Source: Lineus longissimus (lineage: Eukaryota > Nemertea > Pilidiophora > Heteronemertea > Lineidae). From it: a stretch of DNA of 60,000 nucleotides. The notes below the pieces were generated by a model. That model saw nothing but the letters and a program-made list of their open reading frames with translations, ran no database searches and was not told the origin of the DNA. The position numbers and the translations under genes are program-made. The stretch is taken from contig NC_088319.1 of NCBI RefSeq assembly GCF_910592395.1, forward strand, positions 7,814,001-7,874,000, written 5' to 3'. This document shows positions 19,710 through 31,368 of the stretch, in pieces. How positions within the stretch are numbered: the first letter of the stretch is position 1; each line of letters starts with the position of its first letter.

Positions 19710-20849
19710 ATGTCGGAAAGTGTTGCAACACAAAAAAGGGAAGCCGGCAGCCGAATTACTCGTCTCAGGAAAGTCTTTTCCTTGCCGAGCGCTATGAACA
19801 GATGAAGAATATAAGGTTATTCTTGACTCTCCGCAAAAGGATGTCAATACTAATTCCAGGAAGAAGAAGGCATGGGAGGCTATCAGTTCAAAACATAAAG
19901 CTCGATTCCCTCATGTTGAAAGGTCTATGGACAAGCTCAAACTGAAGCTGTCAAAACTGAAGATGGATTCACGTGAAGAGCTGCTGGAACAAAATAAACG
20001 CGCAACAAAACTGGAGGCGGAAAGCCCACAGCAGACCCAACCCCGGCACAGCAGAAAATCTTGGATCTATGCGAAGACACCTCTGGCTTCAAGGGGCTCC
20101 AGGGAGTGGAAACTCCTGCTACTGCGTCTGCTTCCCAGGATCATTTATCATCTGATGCAGGTAAAGTGATTTCTTTCAATATTGTATGGCTCACTCGTGG
20201 AATGGATTTGACATGTTAATTGAAGCCCATGAAATTTTATGAAAGAAAGTCACAGAATTTTCACAACCCCTGAAAATGCACTTGGGCAATTTTACGGAAT
20301 GGAAAAAAATCACCTTAACAGATTTTTAAACTCAAGATAACCAGCCAAAAAGTTGAAGTACAATAGTTTAAAGTAACTAAATAAACATTGTCAAGTCACA
20401 TACATCTAGCTTATATATACATGTTTGCCACCTTGCTCTTTCAGCCTACATACTGGTCGTATTAAATTATACATTTGAAATATTAAAAAGTGACATTAAT
20501 AAATACTGAAACACTTCAAAGTGACTGAAATGTTTGTCACTTTCACTTAAAATGCATCTTATTTTCAGAGTCTGATGATGGTGGCCAATCTAATGTGAAT
20601 AAAGTAGCAGCTAACGATGGTACTGGGTCATCAAACAGTGCTGAAATTCCTGCACGCAAGATTCCAAAGAAATATGCATCCTTTGATGATTTGGTAGATG
20701 TTGAGAAGGCAAATGCACTTCTAAAACAAGAAAACCTCAAATTAGAACAAAAGAAACTTAAATTAGAGACTCAACTTTTGGAGCAGAAATTAAGTGTAGT
20801 AACAACTCCTGAAATGGACACTGACCACCCTGTATACTTCAACCTATGA
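19710..20849 (+). pseudogene. Harbinger Myb/SANT-like partner protein
   Basis: Starting at the ATG at 19710, protein-like pieces follow one another in shifted frames: 'NYSSQESLFLAERYEQMKN' (first Myb helices), 'RKKKAWEAISSKHKARF', a Lys-rich helix, then the TGGG(K) motif that ends the Myb-like domain in Harbinger partner proteins. A donor (GTAAAGT) at about 20161 and an acceptor (TTTTCAG, ending 20568) define an intron of about 400 bp. The second exon ('ESDDGG...', 20569-20849) has a coiled-coil region 'NLKLEQKKLKLETQLLEQ' and ends in 'HPVYFNL'. In other species this protein brings the transposase to the nucleus and binds the ends. At least three frameshifts in exon 1 make it a pseudogene. 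Confidence 0.65.
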
Positions 20850-21228
20850 ACCGTACACAGCGTCAAGAGCTAGCTGCTTTACAGGCAGGGTGGCCCAAAA
20901 AAACGTTTTCCTATGTCCCATGATTTGGAAACGGGATATTGTACAAATTGCATGTAGTCTGTACAATACTCCGTTTTTCCAAATCATGAAACTCAGGGAA
21001 ACGTTTTCTGGGCCACCCTGTACAGTTATTTTAAATACCATTTCGCTAGGCATTTAATTTCTGAAATGTCAGCTGGAAATAGTAGATATACAGTCTCCCT
21101 CTGAGAGGGAATATAACACTCTACATTGATGGCTCACACTGAACTCTAGGGCATTGTAATCGACAAATAAACACTAGGGTATCCTCATAATGATCCTCAT
21201 ACATGTAATAAAGAATGTCAGAATAAAG
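20850..21228. other. Short inverted repeat between the Harbinger genes
   Basis: Contains a pair of inverted segments (CAGGGTGGCCCAAAAAAACG near 20886 and CGTTTTCTGGGCCACCCTG near 21002), a hairpin of about 65-bp arms that is probably a small fold-back insertion in the 3' region of both convergent genes. No coding sequence. Confidence 0.6.
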
Positions 21229-22227
21229 TCAGAATCGATTTTGTATCAATAAGGCCCGTGCTCGGTGTCCATTTAATAGTCCAGTATATTCCTCCAGATC
21301 GGGCTGTGGTTGCCCAGGCTCAATATCAGCCACCTCTTGCTCATTTCTGTCATCTGCGATATTGTGCAGCACATCTGTTGCTGCTATCACTTTGCAATTA
21401 TCCTCTGGATTTCTCATCCGACTTTCAAGATGTAATAGAAGAAATCTTCGTTTCCATCTGCCAATAGTTTGCTCAACCAAAACCCTAGTCCGCTTATGAG
21501 CGGAGTTGTAACGTCGCTCAGGAGCAGTGTGTGGATTTAGAAGTGGTGTCATGAGCCAGCTTCGGCATGGATATCCACTATCACCAAGGATGAAAGCATC
21601 AATTTCACCACTCTCCATTAGATCCCATACATGACTTGATCTCAGTATCCTACTATCATGTCAACCTCCAGGCCATCGTGCCACAATGTTTATGAATTTC
21701 CCCTTGTGGTCACATATGACTCGTACATTGACAGAATGGTATCCTTTTCTATTCACATAGTCTACTTCACTTTCGTGTGGAGTGCTAATCCAAACGTGAG
21801 TCCCATCTACGCAGCCTATCACTCCTGGAAATTGTATATTTCTCAACCTATAAAAACCATCCTTGATATTGGCCACATTTTGTCCATTGGGGAATTTCAC
21901 ATAATCGCCAATTTTCGCTGCGAGAGAATTTGTCACATGATGAATAGCACGCCAAGCAGTTTGCTGTGACACTTGCAAAGGATCTCCAACAACATATTGG
22001 AACGTGCCAGTTGCATAGTATTGCAGGGCTATCAAAACCTGCTGAGATGGGAGTAGGGCACAATTCCTCCTTGTTGGATGTTCAATGTCATTGGCAACAA
22101 TATCAGTGATTCTCATTATCCCCTCCCTTGAGAACCGATATCTTTTTAAAAGTTCCGCATCATCAAATATGTCAATTGGATTCCGGCGGTCACGGAAAAC
22201 GCGTTCTCTCCGCATAGCTCGACGCAA
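21229..22227 (-). pseudogene. Harbinger transposase (HARBI1-like), one stop codon
   Basis: A single frame runs 333 codons from the ATG at 22227 with one in-frame TGA at 21663-21661. It has the helix-turn-helix region ('YRFSREGIMRITDIV'), then the nuclease core: 'GVIGCVDGTHVWI' (first Asp), 'VARWPGG', 'ILGDSGYPCRSWLMTP' (second Asp) and 'VLVEQTIGRWKRRF' (the Glu). These are the DDE residues of PIF/Harbinger transposases and of the domesticated HARBI1. Length is normal for the family. The stop falls at the position of a normally conserved H-D-S motif and is the only visible defect, so this copy was inactivated recently. Confidence 0.85.
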
Positions 22228-22707
22228 TTAAGCAAGTTCAAGTATCCGCCTTGCCATCCTTACTCCATGAAGTCCAGAGTTGAAATGACTTAGAATGGTG
22301 CTAAGGATTTAGAAGTACCCCAGAGCTACTATAAGTTTAGCAAGCAACTAGGAACCTTTCCAACTTTAGAATGGTTTTATGGAATAGATTTAGCAAGGAA
22401 CTAGAGATAGAAAGGAAGTTAGCAACCAACTAGGCTTAGAATGGTTTTATGGAATTGGCCCCTGGGCCCATAATTATTCATAAAAGCTTGCAAGCCTAGT
22501 TGGCAACTATCTTGACTACTAAGCGTACACTGGGGTACCTCTAAGTCACTATTTGGCAACTAATTCGGTCAATTCTACCTTGGATTCAGAGGCAAAATGT
22601 ATTCAGGAGCTGGTTAAGTTATCGTGTGATGAGAAGTGAAAGGGATATTCAGAGATATGCTTGATTGATTTTGTGATATATCAAATATCAAAAAAGAATT
22701 GATATTT

Positions 22708-23240
22708 TTAGCTCACCTGGGTGAGCTTATGTCGTCACGTCTTGTCCGTCGTCCGTCGTCGGGCCGTCCGCCCGGCCGTCCGTCCGTCTGTCGGGCCGTC
22801 CGGCGTCCGTCAACAATGGTGGCACGTTTGCTCACCATTGAGGCTAGGAGGTTGAACCTTGGTGTGTGGATGTCTTATGACAGCATGACCTGACATACCG
22901 AAAATCATTGCAATTTGACCTACTTTCTGGGCTCCAGACGGCCATCTTTGAAAACCTTATTTTGTCAATATCTCATGAATGCTGATAGCTAGGATCTTGA
23001 ATTTTTTTCTGTGGATACCTCTGAAGAGACTTCATGACTCAATACCCGGGCTTTTGATTTGACCTACTTTTCAAGGTTATAGAGGTCAAACTCTATAATT
23101 TCACCGCAGATGGCACGTTTCGTAATCACTTGTTGTAGACTCTTTAAATTTGGTATGTAGACACTTATTGAGCATCTCTACATGTTGACCAAAAAAGTAG
23201 GTCAATGTGACCAACTTTTCAGTGATAAGTAGGTCAAGTT
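22708..23240 (+). mobile_element. GCTCACC-type element, partial
   Basis: Begins TTTTTAGCTCACCTGGGTG and continues with a run of GTCCGTC words, then several copies of GACCTACTTT(C/T). The end sequence is the same as the right end of the element at 11420-12558 in the opposite orientation. The right-hand boundary is not found. Non-coding. Confidence 0.55.
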
Positions 23241-23302
23241 TGTAAAATCCTATGAAGACATTATTAATAGGAAATTGTGTTGCCCAAGGTTACACATGAC
23301 TT

Positions 23303-23638
23303 GACCAAGTCAATGTGATTCCTCTCTGTGTATTTGCTCCTCTCTATTTCAAGACTATAGCTAAATTAGGCAATATTTCAACAGTAAGTTTGTAAATAGC
23401 CTGCATGCCTACTTAGAACAATATCAAAGCAGTGCCAGGAATGAACCCCCTCTGGTAGAACAGCCAAAATGACCAAGTCAGTGTGATTCCTATCTGTCTA
23501 TTTGCTCCTCTCTATTTGTAGACTATATAGCTAAATTATACAATATTTCAACAGTAGGCAAGTAGCCTGCATGCCTGCTATAAACAATATCAAACCAGTG
23601 CCAGGAATATACCCCCTCTGTTAGAATGGCCAGATTTC
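23303..23638 (+). repeat. 168-bp tandem duplication
   Basis: Two adjacent copies, each starting GACCAAGTCA(A/G)TGTGATTCC (23303 and 23471) and carrying ATATTTCAACAGTA and AGTGCCAGGAAT. They differ at scattered positions. Non-coding. Confidence 0.85.
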
Positions 23639-23751
23639 CCATTCTCCCTTGTTCCAGGATGACTCAAGAATGAATGCCTATTTTGCCATATCATGTGGTT
23701 CTGCAGTGCATTATCATGTAGGTTGACTTCCTATTACATTTTTTTACTATT

Positions 23752-24283
23752 TTGTCAAATGCTGTCAATAAAGACTATTTCCCAAATTATTTCATTGCGA
23801 CGCCATTAACAGTGTGCGATTACATCATCGTCCATAATGTTGTTGTGACAGAATTCCACAAGGAAAAAACAACCAGGTCAACAAGAGTCACAACCATTGA
23901 GGTAGGTCTGCAAGAAAGCATGACAGACAGGTAAACATGGTGCCTATCCATTTCCCTAGCAGGATATTGTCAATACTGTAGACCCTTGCCATGCAGCACA
24001 ATTATACTCCTCCTAACATCATTCATACTCTAATACACATAACAGTGCACTCCAAAACAACAAAGGGTACAAAATGACATCTCTCATTGCAGATTCAAGA
24101 AGAAAATACGGTGGTCACCATTGTTGCAATTTTAATGAGGAAAATGCAACAGTCTGGGTCATAGATCAAGAAGATGAAGGCATGAAAGAATTCCGCTACA
24201 CGGAAATCCCCTTGCTGGATCAGAAATACACAATAACTGCAAGATCAGGAAAGATTGAAACGATGCAGTTAGTAAAAGACTAA
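23752..24283 (+). other. Two short exon-like ORFs, unidentified
   Basis: One frame (23752-23934) ends at a GT donor-like site; a second (24093-24283) follows CATTGCAG and ends in TAA, with 'WVIDQEDEGMKEFRYTEIP'. The splice phases do not join cleanly. They may be remnants of a gene, but I recognise no domain. Confidence 0.2.
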
Positions 24284-24344
24284 TCAGACAAGGACATCCA
24301 GTCTCAAGGATTTGTTGGACTTTCACCCAATCAGAACAATACAG

Positions 24345-24600
24345 CTATAGCAGTACAGTTCTGCAAAGAAGTTTCAGGGCCCAGTGTTTGCACTGATTTC
24401 CTCTATATCTCACCAGTAATGGCTCATGCAGAACTATGTCAGCAATAGTTCTCACTTCACACAGCCACTTGTGCTTAAGGGTCACATGCATCCATGTGAA
24501 GTGAGAACTGTAGCTGACATAGTACTCTGCTGGTGAGACATGAAGGAAATCAATTCAAATGCCTAGCCCAGAAAGATCTTTACAGAACTATACTATTTCC
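24345..24600. repeat. Fold-back element, about 110-bp arms
   Basis: The left arm (24345-24462) and right arm (24491-24600) are inverted copies, sharing for example CTCACTTCACA and its complement and CTATGTCAGC. The loop is only about 30 bp. Transcribed RNA would form a long hairpin. Confidence 0.75.
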
Positions 24601-25224
24601 TTTATTTCAAATCTGATGTCACACATTTCATATCTCCATTTTTACTCCTCATGCTAACCATACTAACTCCTTGACCCCTGAGATGTAAGAATAAACTATT
24701 TGGCAAAAACAAATAATGCTTTCACTTCAATCTTTACTAGGCAAGGTGGTAGGTGACAAAAACTTCCCAATCATGGACCCAACTCAGTTTAGGCCTTTCT
24801 TAAAAGCCCTCTAATTGGATGTGACCACGGGCTTACGACACTATTATATGATTATTTAGAAAGCCAACTAAGATGACTAATCCTATCATTATTGTAGGTA
24901 GACCTTATTCAACTACATCCCGTTACATATATCTCATTATCACTCCCAGTCCTTAAGGAGAGAGTGTTCAAATTGCATACATTGCCCCTATTCATTTCAT
25001 CACTATATCCTCTCAACCATTCAAATACCAGACTCCTCAACTGTTGGTGGTATCATCATCATAGTGCCAATCGCTGTTATGGCGTATGTCCAGTTTCACT
25101 CATGCAATCAGCTGCAGGCATCACACTCTCTCTGCAACTATATCTTAGAAAACCCACAATACTGACAGCCTTCATCCACACCAATTAGTTCATGTCAACT
25201 ACCAAACTACAAATCTGTCATAAT
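24601..25224. other. No feature recognised
   Basis: Ordinary AT-rich sequence with no convincing ORF or repeat. Confidence 0.4.
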
Positions 25225-26063
25225 ATCCAGAAGTATTAAGGTAGCAGGAAGGGTTGGGCGTTTGTGGTTTCTGAGTCTGAGGGGGTTGGTGTCTGTTGAC
25301 TGTGCTTTAAGAGAGACTAGGCATGGCGCCAGTCTCTCTTAAAGCACAGTCAACAGGCATTTGGCCTCAGTATTTGGGCAAGTACAGAATCAAGGCAGCT
25401 CAGAGAGCAATGATTGAACGATGCTGTGGACAAGTCCAAGGATACTGCATCAGTCACGACCAACTTCTCATCAGAAAGTGTCACCACCAGCATAATATTC
25501 AATGTTCAGTTCCAAACTGTACCAGTCCAATGCACGCCTGTCATGGTCAGCAGTGGTCAGCTTAGCGCGATATGGAACATTCTTCCGAAACTCAAGCGAG
25601 GGAAGTCTGCTCATTAGCATATCTCGCGCACTGCTCCTTCTTGTCAAAGATCGTAGTGAAATCGTAATGGAAAACGTCTGGCTTTGCGCCAGACATTGAG
25701 ACTAATAAGTGAAGAACTAATAGGTAAAGAACTTCTACTTGCGTGAGACTGCTGTGATAAAATTATCATTGCAGAGACTCCGGTGACGTACACATATATT
25801 TTTTACAATCAAAAATGCCATCAAAAGACGACATGGAATGATTATTTATTGATATTTCCAACTATATACCTTCCAATTATCACTTTATACAAATAGATCG
25901 GCGTTGGGTCGCATGCTTTTCTTTCCTGGTGACACTATAAAGCAAAATAGTTGCAACCCCGTAAATGCGCTATAAGTCCAATAATAAGTGACAGTGACCC
26001 GTTATAAATGTTTCGCCAGCTTCGCTTTTTTGCCGCTACGCGGCACTTTGGGCCCTTGCGTCT
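25225..26063 (+). repeat. Family A repeat, full copy 1
   Basis: An ~838-bp dispersed repeat starting ATCCAGAAGTATTAAGG and ending GGGCCCTTGCGTCTAA. Near its 5' end is a perfect inverted repeat with 26-bp arms (25293-25318 and 25331-25356) around a 12-bp loop that contains ATGGCGCC. Near its 3' end is a small GC-rich hairpin (GCCGCTACGCGGC). There are no terminal inverted repeats and no clear target duplication. The start after A and an end of CTAA/CTAG with a nearby hairpin recall Helitron-type elements. It has no long ORF. Confidence 0.75.
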
Positions 26064-27029
26064 AAGAAAAAATCAACACCAGGTGAGCACAATGTCCCAA
26101 GGACATTTCATTATCATTTGATATTTTGCAAGATTTTTCAAAATGCAACTATGTTCTGTCCATTCCCCCATGACATATTCCATAAACTTGAGCATTATCA
26201 CATTTTGGAATCTTGAAATCTTGAAATCTTAAGCGAATTAGAATATCATCGTAATCAGGCCAGAGACCTCTATTAGCCAGCGTGTACATTCTGTGTACAT
26301 TTTAATGAACATAGGTCGGTGAAAAAATTACACCAAGGGTGATTTAATTCCTACCAAATTTAATATGTGTTATGAAGAGGCTTTTATCAAAATAATAGTA
26401 AAAATTCAAAACATTGCAATACCGATTGCCTGAGAAAAATTGATTTGTGTACAGGATTGCCATCAAATCGTCACTCGCGGACTGATATGGGCCTATTAGA
26501 ATACAAGTTCTAAACTGGCCACTGACACAATATTTCCTTAGATTAATTATCAAAAAGTATATCCTTGTTATGGCCTGGCTCTGTCGATTAAGAATCCACC
26601 AAAGATTGAAGAATAAATCCACTTTCACCCATCACAGTCATGTATTTACCACAGCTTCACAGTTCAGCACGGACTATGTGTCACACTTCCGCCAGTGGAT
26701 GAATACATGTCTCTGCCCATCATACTAGTTTTGAGATGTTTCTGCCTCTACAGGTGATATTTTGATTTGACTTTTTATGTGTTCACATAACCCCCTCTAG
26801 TATTCAATTACATGTACATTGAAAAATCGTAAAATTTCGAAGAATAATGAAATATCAAAATTTTGATTATTTCTATACAACATCAAGAACATTAAACGAG
26901 AATTTCTTTTCACTAAAAGTATAAGAAGTAACTCTAGTTTCCAGCAGAACTCAAAAACGTGGATAACATAAAATTTAATCAACCGGGTATAGCTTTACTG
27001 TCATAGTGTATTATCCCCGCCTTCTGAAT
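26064..27029. other. No gene recognised; AT-rich spacer
   Basis: AT-rich sequence with ORFs that lack any domain signature. No repeat family recognised. Confidence 0.35.
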
Positions 27030-28739
27030 CAGTGTGGGGATTCAGACAGTGTCAGCAAATCAATGTCCGGTATGGCTAGCAGACGACAGCAAATAAATTG
27101 AAAGCACAGGCAGATTCAACCGCGAATATTTCCTGTTCTATGGCGTGGATTTACTAGTTGGTATATCTTGATGATACCTTAAACACACCTGTTAATATCT
27201 TTATATTGATGAAGTTGTCCTGAATAAGTAGATTAATCAGTGTTTTTGTAGCTGTATGCCAAATTAATGGCTCAATTTGGGCTTATTTCTACCATAATTG
27301 CCTAAGTTGTGGAGATTGTTGTACGGGCATTGTGTGAAGCATGTACACCAGAATAGAAAGATGTGATTACAAGCGTTTGGCTCAAAGTATTCTATGAAGT
27401 GACTAAAAATGCAAAAATATATCGCAGACTGTCCGCTATGCATCTGTGCATCTGTGTGACTGTCCACTATGATTACAATATAAACATAGCGGACAGTCAT
27501 GACAGTGTCTTCATGTAACCATAGCGGACAGTATGCCAGCTGTAACTGCATTTTAAGCCATGTTATGAAACATTTAGAGGCAAGTGCTTGTTATCACATC
27601 TTCCTATTCTTGCGTTACACAACACAACACGTGCAATGATAATCACAACTTTGGCAGATATGATAGATATAAGCGCAATTGGTACCCTTAATTGGGCGTA
27701 GGGCTACAAAAACACTGATTTCACTGCTTATTTAGGACAGCCTTATCCAGAAGTATAAAGGTAGCAGGAAGGGTTGGGCGTTTGTGGTTTCTGAGTCTGA
27801 GGGGGTTGGTGTCTGTTGACTGTGCTTTAAGAGAGACTAGGCATGGCGCCAGTCTCTCTTAAAGCACAGTCAACAGGCATTTGGTCTCAGTATTTGGGTA
27901 AGTACAGAATCAAGCCAGCTCAGAGAGCAATGATTGGACGATGCTGTGGACAAGTCCAAGGATACTGCATCAGTCACGACCAACTTCTCATCAGAAAGCG
28001 TCACCACCAGCATATTCAATGTTCAGTTCCAACCTGTACCAGTCCAATGCACGCCTGTCATGGTCAGCAGTGGTCAGCTTAGCGCGATATGGAACATTCT
28101 TCCGAAACTCAAGCGAGGGAAGTCTGCTCATTAGCATATCTCGCGCACTGCTCCTTCTTGTCAAACATCGTAGTGAAATCGTAATGGAAAACGTCTGGCT
28201 TTGCGCCAGACATTGAGACTAACAAGTGAAGAACTAATAGGTAAAGAACTTCTACTTGCGCGAGACTGCTGTGATAAAATTATCATTGCAGAGACTCCGG
28301 TGACGTACACATATATTTTTTACAATCAAAAATGCCATCAAAAGACGACATGGAATGATTATTTTATTGATATTTCCTACTATATACCTTCCAATTATCA
28401 CTTTATACCAATAGATCGGCGTCAGGTCGCATGCTTTTCTTTCCTGGTGACACTATAAAGCAAAATAGTTGCAACCCCGTAAATGCGCTATAAGTCCAAT
28501 AATAAGTGACGGTGACCCGTTATAAATGTTTCGCCAGCTACGCTTTTTTGCCGCTACGCGGCGCTTTGGGCCCTTGCGTCTAGAAATACCAACCAGCAAA
28601 TCTACGCGAGTGCCATAGCACAGGAAATAATCGCGGTTGAATCTGCCTATGATTTCAATTTATTTGCTATCGTCTGCTATAGCCGCTTTGGTATAATAGC
28701 GGACAGTGATTTGCTGACACTGTCCGAATCCCCACACTG
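27030..28739. mobile_element. Family B inverted-repeat element, TGAAT duplication
   Basis: The ends are inverted repeats (CAGTGTGGGGATTC at the left, the same reading in from the right with CAGTGTGGGGATTCGG) and similarity of the arms continues for about 140 bp. TGAAT flanks both sides (27025-27029, 28740-28744). A family A repeat (27745-28581) is inserted near the right arm. Internal words such as CATAGCGGACAGT occur in both orientations. A related internal piece lies at 34235-34640 and a terminal fragment at 45512-45541. No transposase was found. Confidence 0.7.
27745..28581 (+). repeat. Family A repeat, full copy 2, inside family B
   Basis: Nearly identical to copy 1, with the same 26-bp-arm palindrome at 27813-27838 and 27851-27876 and an end of CTAG. 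It interrupts the family B element, so it is the younger insertion. In this copy the sequence after the palindrome carries a strong GTAAGTA donor-like site at about 27898. Confidence 0.8.
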
Positions 28740-28774
28740 TGAATGAGCACATAATGAATGAGCCTGTAAAATCA

Positions 28775-28928
28775 ATCCAGAAGTATTAAGGTAGCAGGAA
28801 GGGTTGGGCGTTTGTGGTTTCTGAGTCTGAGGGGGTTGGTGTCTGTTGACTGTGCTTTAAGAGAGACTAGGCATGGCGCCAGTCTCTCTTAAAGCACAGT
28901 CAACAGGCATTTGGTCTCAGTATTTGGG
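28775..28928 (+). repeat. Family A repeat, copy 3, 5' part only
   Basis: Matches the first ~154 bp of family A, including the perfect palindrome (28843-28868, 28881-28906). It departs from the other copies just where they have the GTAAGT donor-like site and continues into unrelated sequence that is open for 45 more codons (28929-29065). Confidence 0.75.
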
Positions 28929-29146
28929 TTTTGATTGCCATGACTGTACCCCTGTAAAAGTCAGAGGAGGAGAAGTTTGGAATGATGAAAGCATTGAAGA
29001 AGAAGAAATGTTATTATTGAGGAAAGCAAAATTTATTATGAGACCAGAAGGCAGTGTCCTGACTTGATTATTTTGAAAATGGCGGTCTGAACACATTAAA
29101 AGGTGGAACATGGCATTTTATCGACTTTGAAGTGTTCCGCAGTTAA

Positions 29147-30423
29147 AGGGAGACTATAGGCAGCAGCTAGGTAGGCAAGATAAAGTCATACAAATTTGCC
29201 AATAGGGGTCAGTCATATCTCTAGGCATGGCGCCAGTCTCTCTTAAAGCACAGTCAACAGGCATTTGGTCTTAGTATTTGGGTAAGTACAGAATCAAGGC
29301 AGCTCAGAGAGCAATGATTGAACGATGGTGTGGACAAGTCCAAGGATACTGCATCAGTCACGACCAACTTCTCATCAGAAAGCGTCACCACCAGCATATT
29401 CAATGTTCAGTTCCAACCTGTACCAGTCCAATGCACGCCTGTCATGGTCAGCAGTGGTCAGCTTAGCGCGATATGGAACATTCTTCTGAAACTCAAGCGA
29501 GGGAAGTCTGCTCATTAGCCTATCTCGCGCACTGCTCCTTCTTGTCAAACATCGTAGTGAAATTGTGGTACAGTGGGGCGTCCTCGAGGATTGCAGCTGG
29601 TCGGACAGACGTGAGGTGGAATGTGGGCGGCTGCACTTCTTCGTTGATGTGCGATGGCAGATAGCACAGTTGTTGCGTTGCATGACAGCTGAAAGTGAAT
29701 GTGATATCATAGAAGTGAGGCGTTTGCAATGAGACTATAGGTGAAGTAGAAGCAAGGAGTGAAATGGGCCATCTTCCAGTGACTAATATACAGAGTAAGG
29801 GCACTGGGTGTTGTTAGATTCAGCATTGAATGTATTCCTCGTACAAGCGTGAATAGTATGGACATACAGTGAGAGGTGAGAGACCCCTATTGACTACTTC
29901 TTGTAACTTTATCTTGGATATTATATTAGTATTGAACTTCTAGCCATGGAATATGAAGAAATTGAAGTTGTAGGCATGGAATATGAAAAATTATTCAACG
30001 GTGAAAGACATTATTCCATGAGGCTTTGCCGTGATCGCAAAGGACGCGACGCGATTGGTTCACATGCTAATGAGGTATGATAATGATAATTACCTCTATA
30101 ATGCTACTTGGATAGCGACTGTGTCGTTGATTGCAACAGTGGTCAGGTCTATGTCAATTTGTGCCTGTAATGTCAATGAAGTATGATGAGGTGATGACGA
30201 TAGTGCAATTATTAAATATTGGCAAGAGATCATACTACAACATAGGTCTTGTTTTTGACAGATGACTGTGCGACATTCCCATTGGGTCTTGTTAGAGTCA
30301 GCGCTGCATGTATTCCTTGTACAAACTTGAATAGTTGTGACAGACTTTGAGGGGTGAGAGACCCCTATCGGCTACTTCGGCTAACTTTATCTTGCCTACC
30401 TAGCTGCTAGCAATAGTGCCCCT
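29147..30423. mobile_element. Inverted-repeat element with TTAA-like site
   Basis: The left arm (from 29147, AGGGAGACTATAGGC, then AGCAGCTAGGTAGGCAAG) is inverted at 30349-30423 (…CTTGCCTACCTAGCTGCT…). The left flank is TTAA; the right is TTTA. A third partial copy of the arm lies at about 29870-29920. The interior holds family A copy 4. No transposase seen. Confidence 0.5.
29221..29563 (+). repeat. Family A repeat, copy 4, internal part
   Basis: Begins inside the palindrome loop (CTAGGCATGGCGCC) and so lacks the left palindrome arm; follows the family up to GTAGTGAAAT and then diverges. It has the GTAAGTA site of copy 2. The truncation at the palindrome centre is notable. Confidence 0.75.
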
Positions 30424-31368
30424 TTATCAAGACTGAAACCCACTGTGCGGGGCTAAGAAATTACCTTTATAATCCTAGTTGGATAACCACTGTGTAGATG
30501 ATTTGAAGAGTGCTCTGTGGATGTGTGCCTGTAATGTCAATGAAAGTATGATGAGGTGATGACGATAGTGGAATGACGAAATATTGGAAAGAGATCTATT
30601 CCTAGAAGAACATATGTCCTGTTTTGACTAGGTGGCGCATTTTAGAATCAGCAGTGAGCACTGTGTGTAACATGGTGGATGGTGGAGGCAGCGGAGATAA
30701 TAACTGTGTCGAAAGTATTGTTATAGGGCCTTCCCTAGGCCCATGGGGTTAAATTTACAATCCACGATTGAAAAGACGTAGTTTGATCGCATTCAACTAT
30801 AAATCCATTGAACAGTTGTGTTCCTTTAGTCAACCGATGACCTTTTGTTGGGCCATGATCGGGGATTGTAAACTGTAAATGTATTATGGACTGGGAGAGG
30901 GGGGAAACACAAGTGAAATAGACCAAAACAAGTGATTTGGGGGCTTTGGTTTAGACGCATGCCCCACAAGCGCCATGCGGGATTATACGGTTCATGTGAA
31001 CTTGTTGACATCGACATGATCTAGTGCTGTTATTGGTCATGGTACATGGTAGGCCTAATCATCATGGCTATATGTTTCAGGAAAAGCTCGGAGTAAAATG
31101 AACTGCCAATGTTTACTAGTACATAGCCATAAGGTATGCACTGGCCAGTGCACTTTCTGCACGTCGCCATGGTCATGTGTGATACCTTGCATATTTTGTT
31201 TTTTGAATGCGCATGCTTTTTGGGCAAAATCACTTGTACCAACACTAATGAATAATGTCTTCTTATCCCTATGACTCCATACACAGTGAGGGCATTGTCC
31301 CATTCCCATCAAATGGTAACTTATTGTACCGTATAAGGGTGGAAGTTGGGGAGCAGATACCTACCGTT
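30424..31368. other. No gene recognised
   Basis: Intergenic sequence with no convincing ORF. No repeat boundary identified. Confidence 0.35.

Larger units (their letters stand above)
19460..22470. mobile_element. Harbinger (PIF/Harbinger) DNA transposon
   Basis: The word ATTCCATAAAACCATTCTA occurs near the left edge (19494-19513) and inverted near the right edge (22367-22385 and 22437-22456), marking subterminal or terminal inverted repeats. Between them lie the two proteins every autonomous Harbinger element needs: a Myb/SANT-like partner on the plus strand and a DDE transposase on the minus strand, tail to tail. Exact ends and the expected 3-bp target duplication were not resolved. Both genes are damaged, the transposase by only one stop. 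Confidence 0.7.

Noticed and set aside
25323-25565. 80-codon ORF starting in the family A hairpin as a gene
   Set aside because: Recurs with shifts in the other copies; composition and frame are not conserved beyond the donor-like site.
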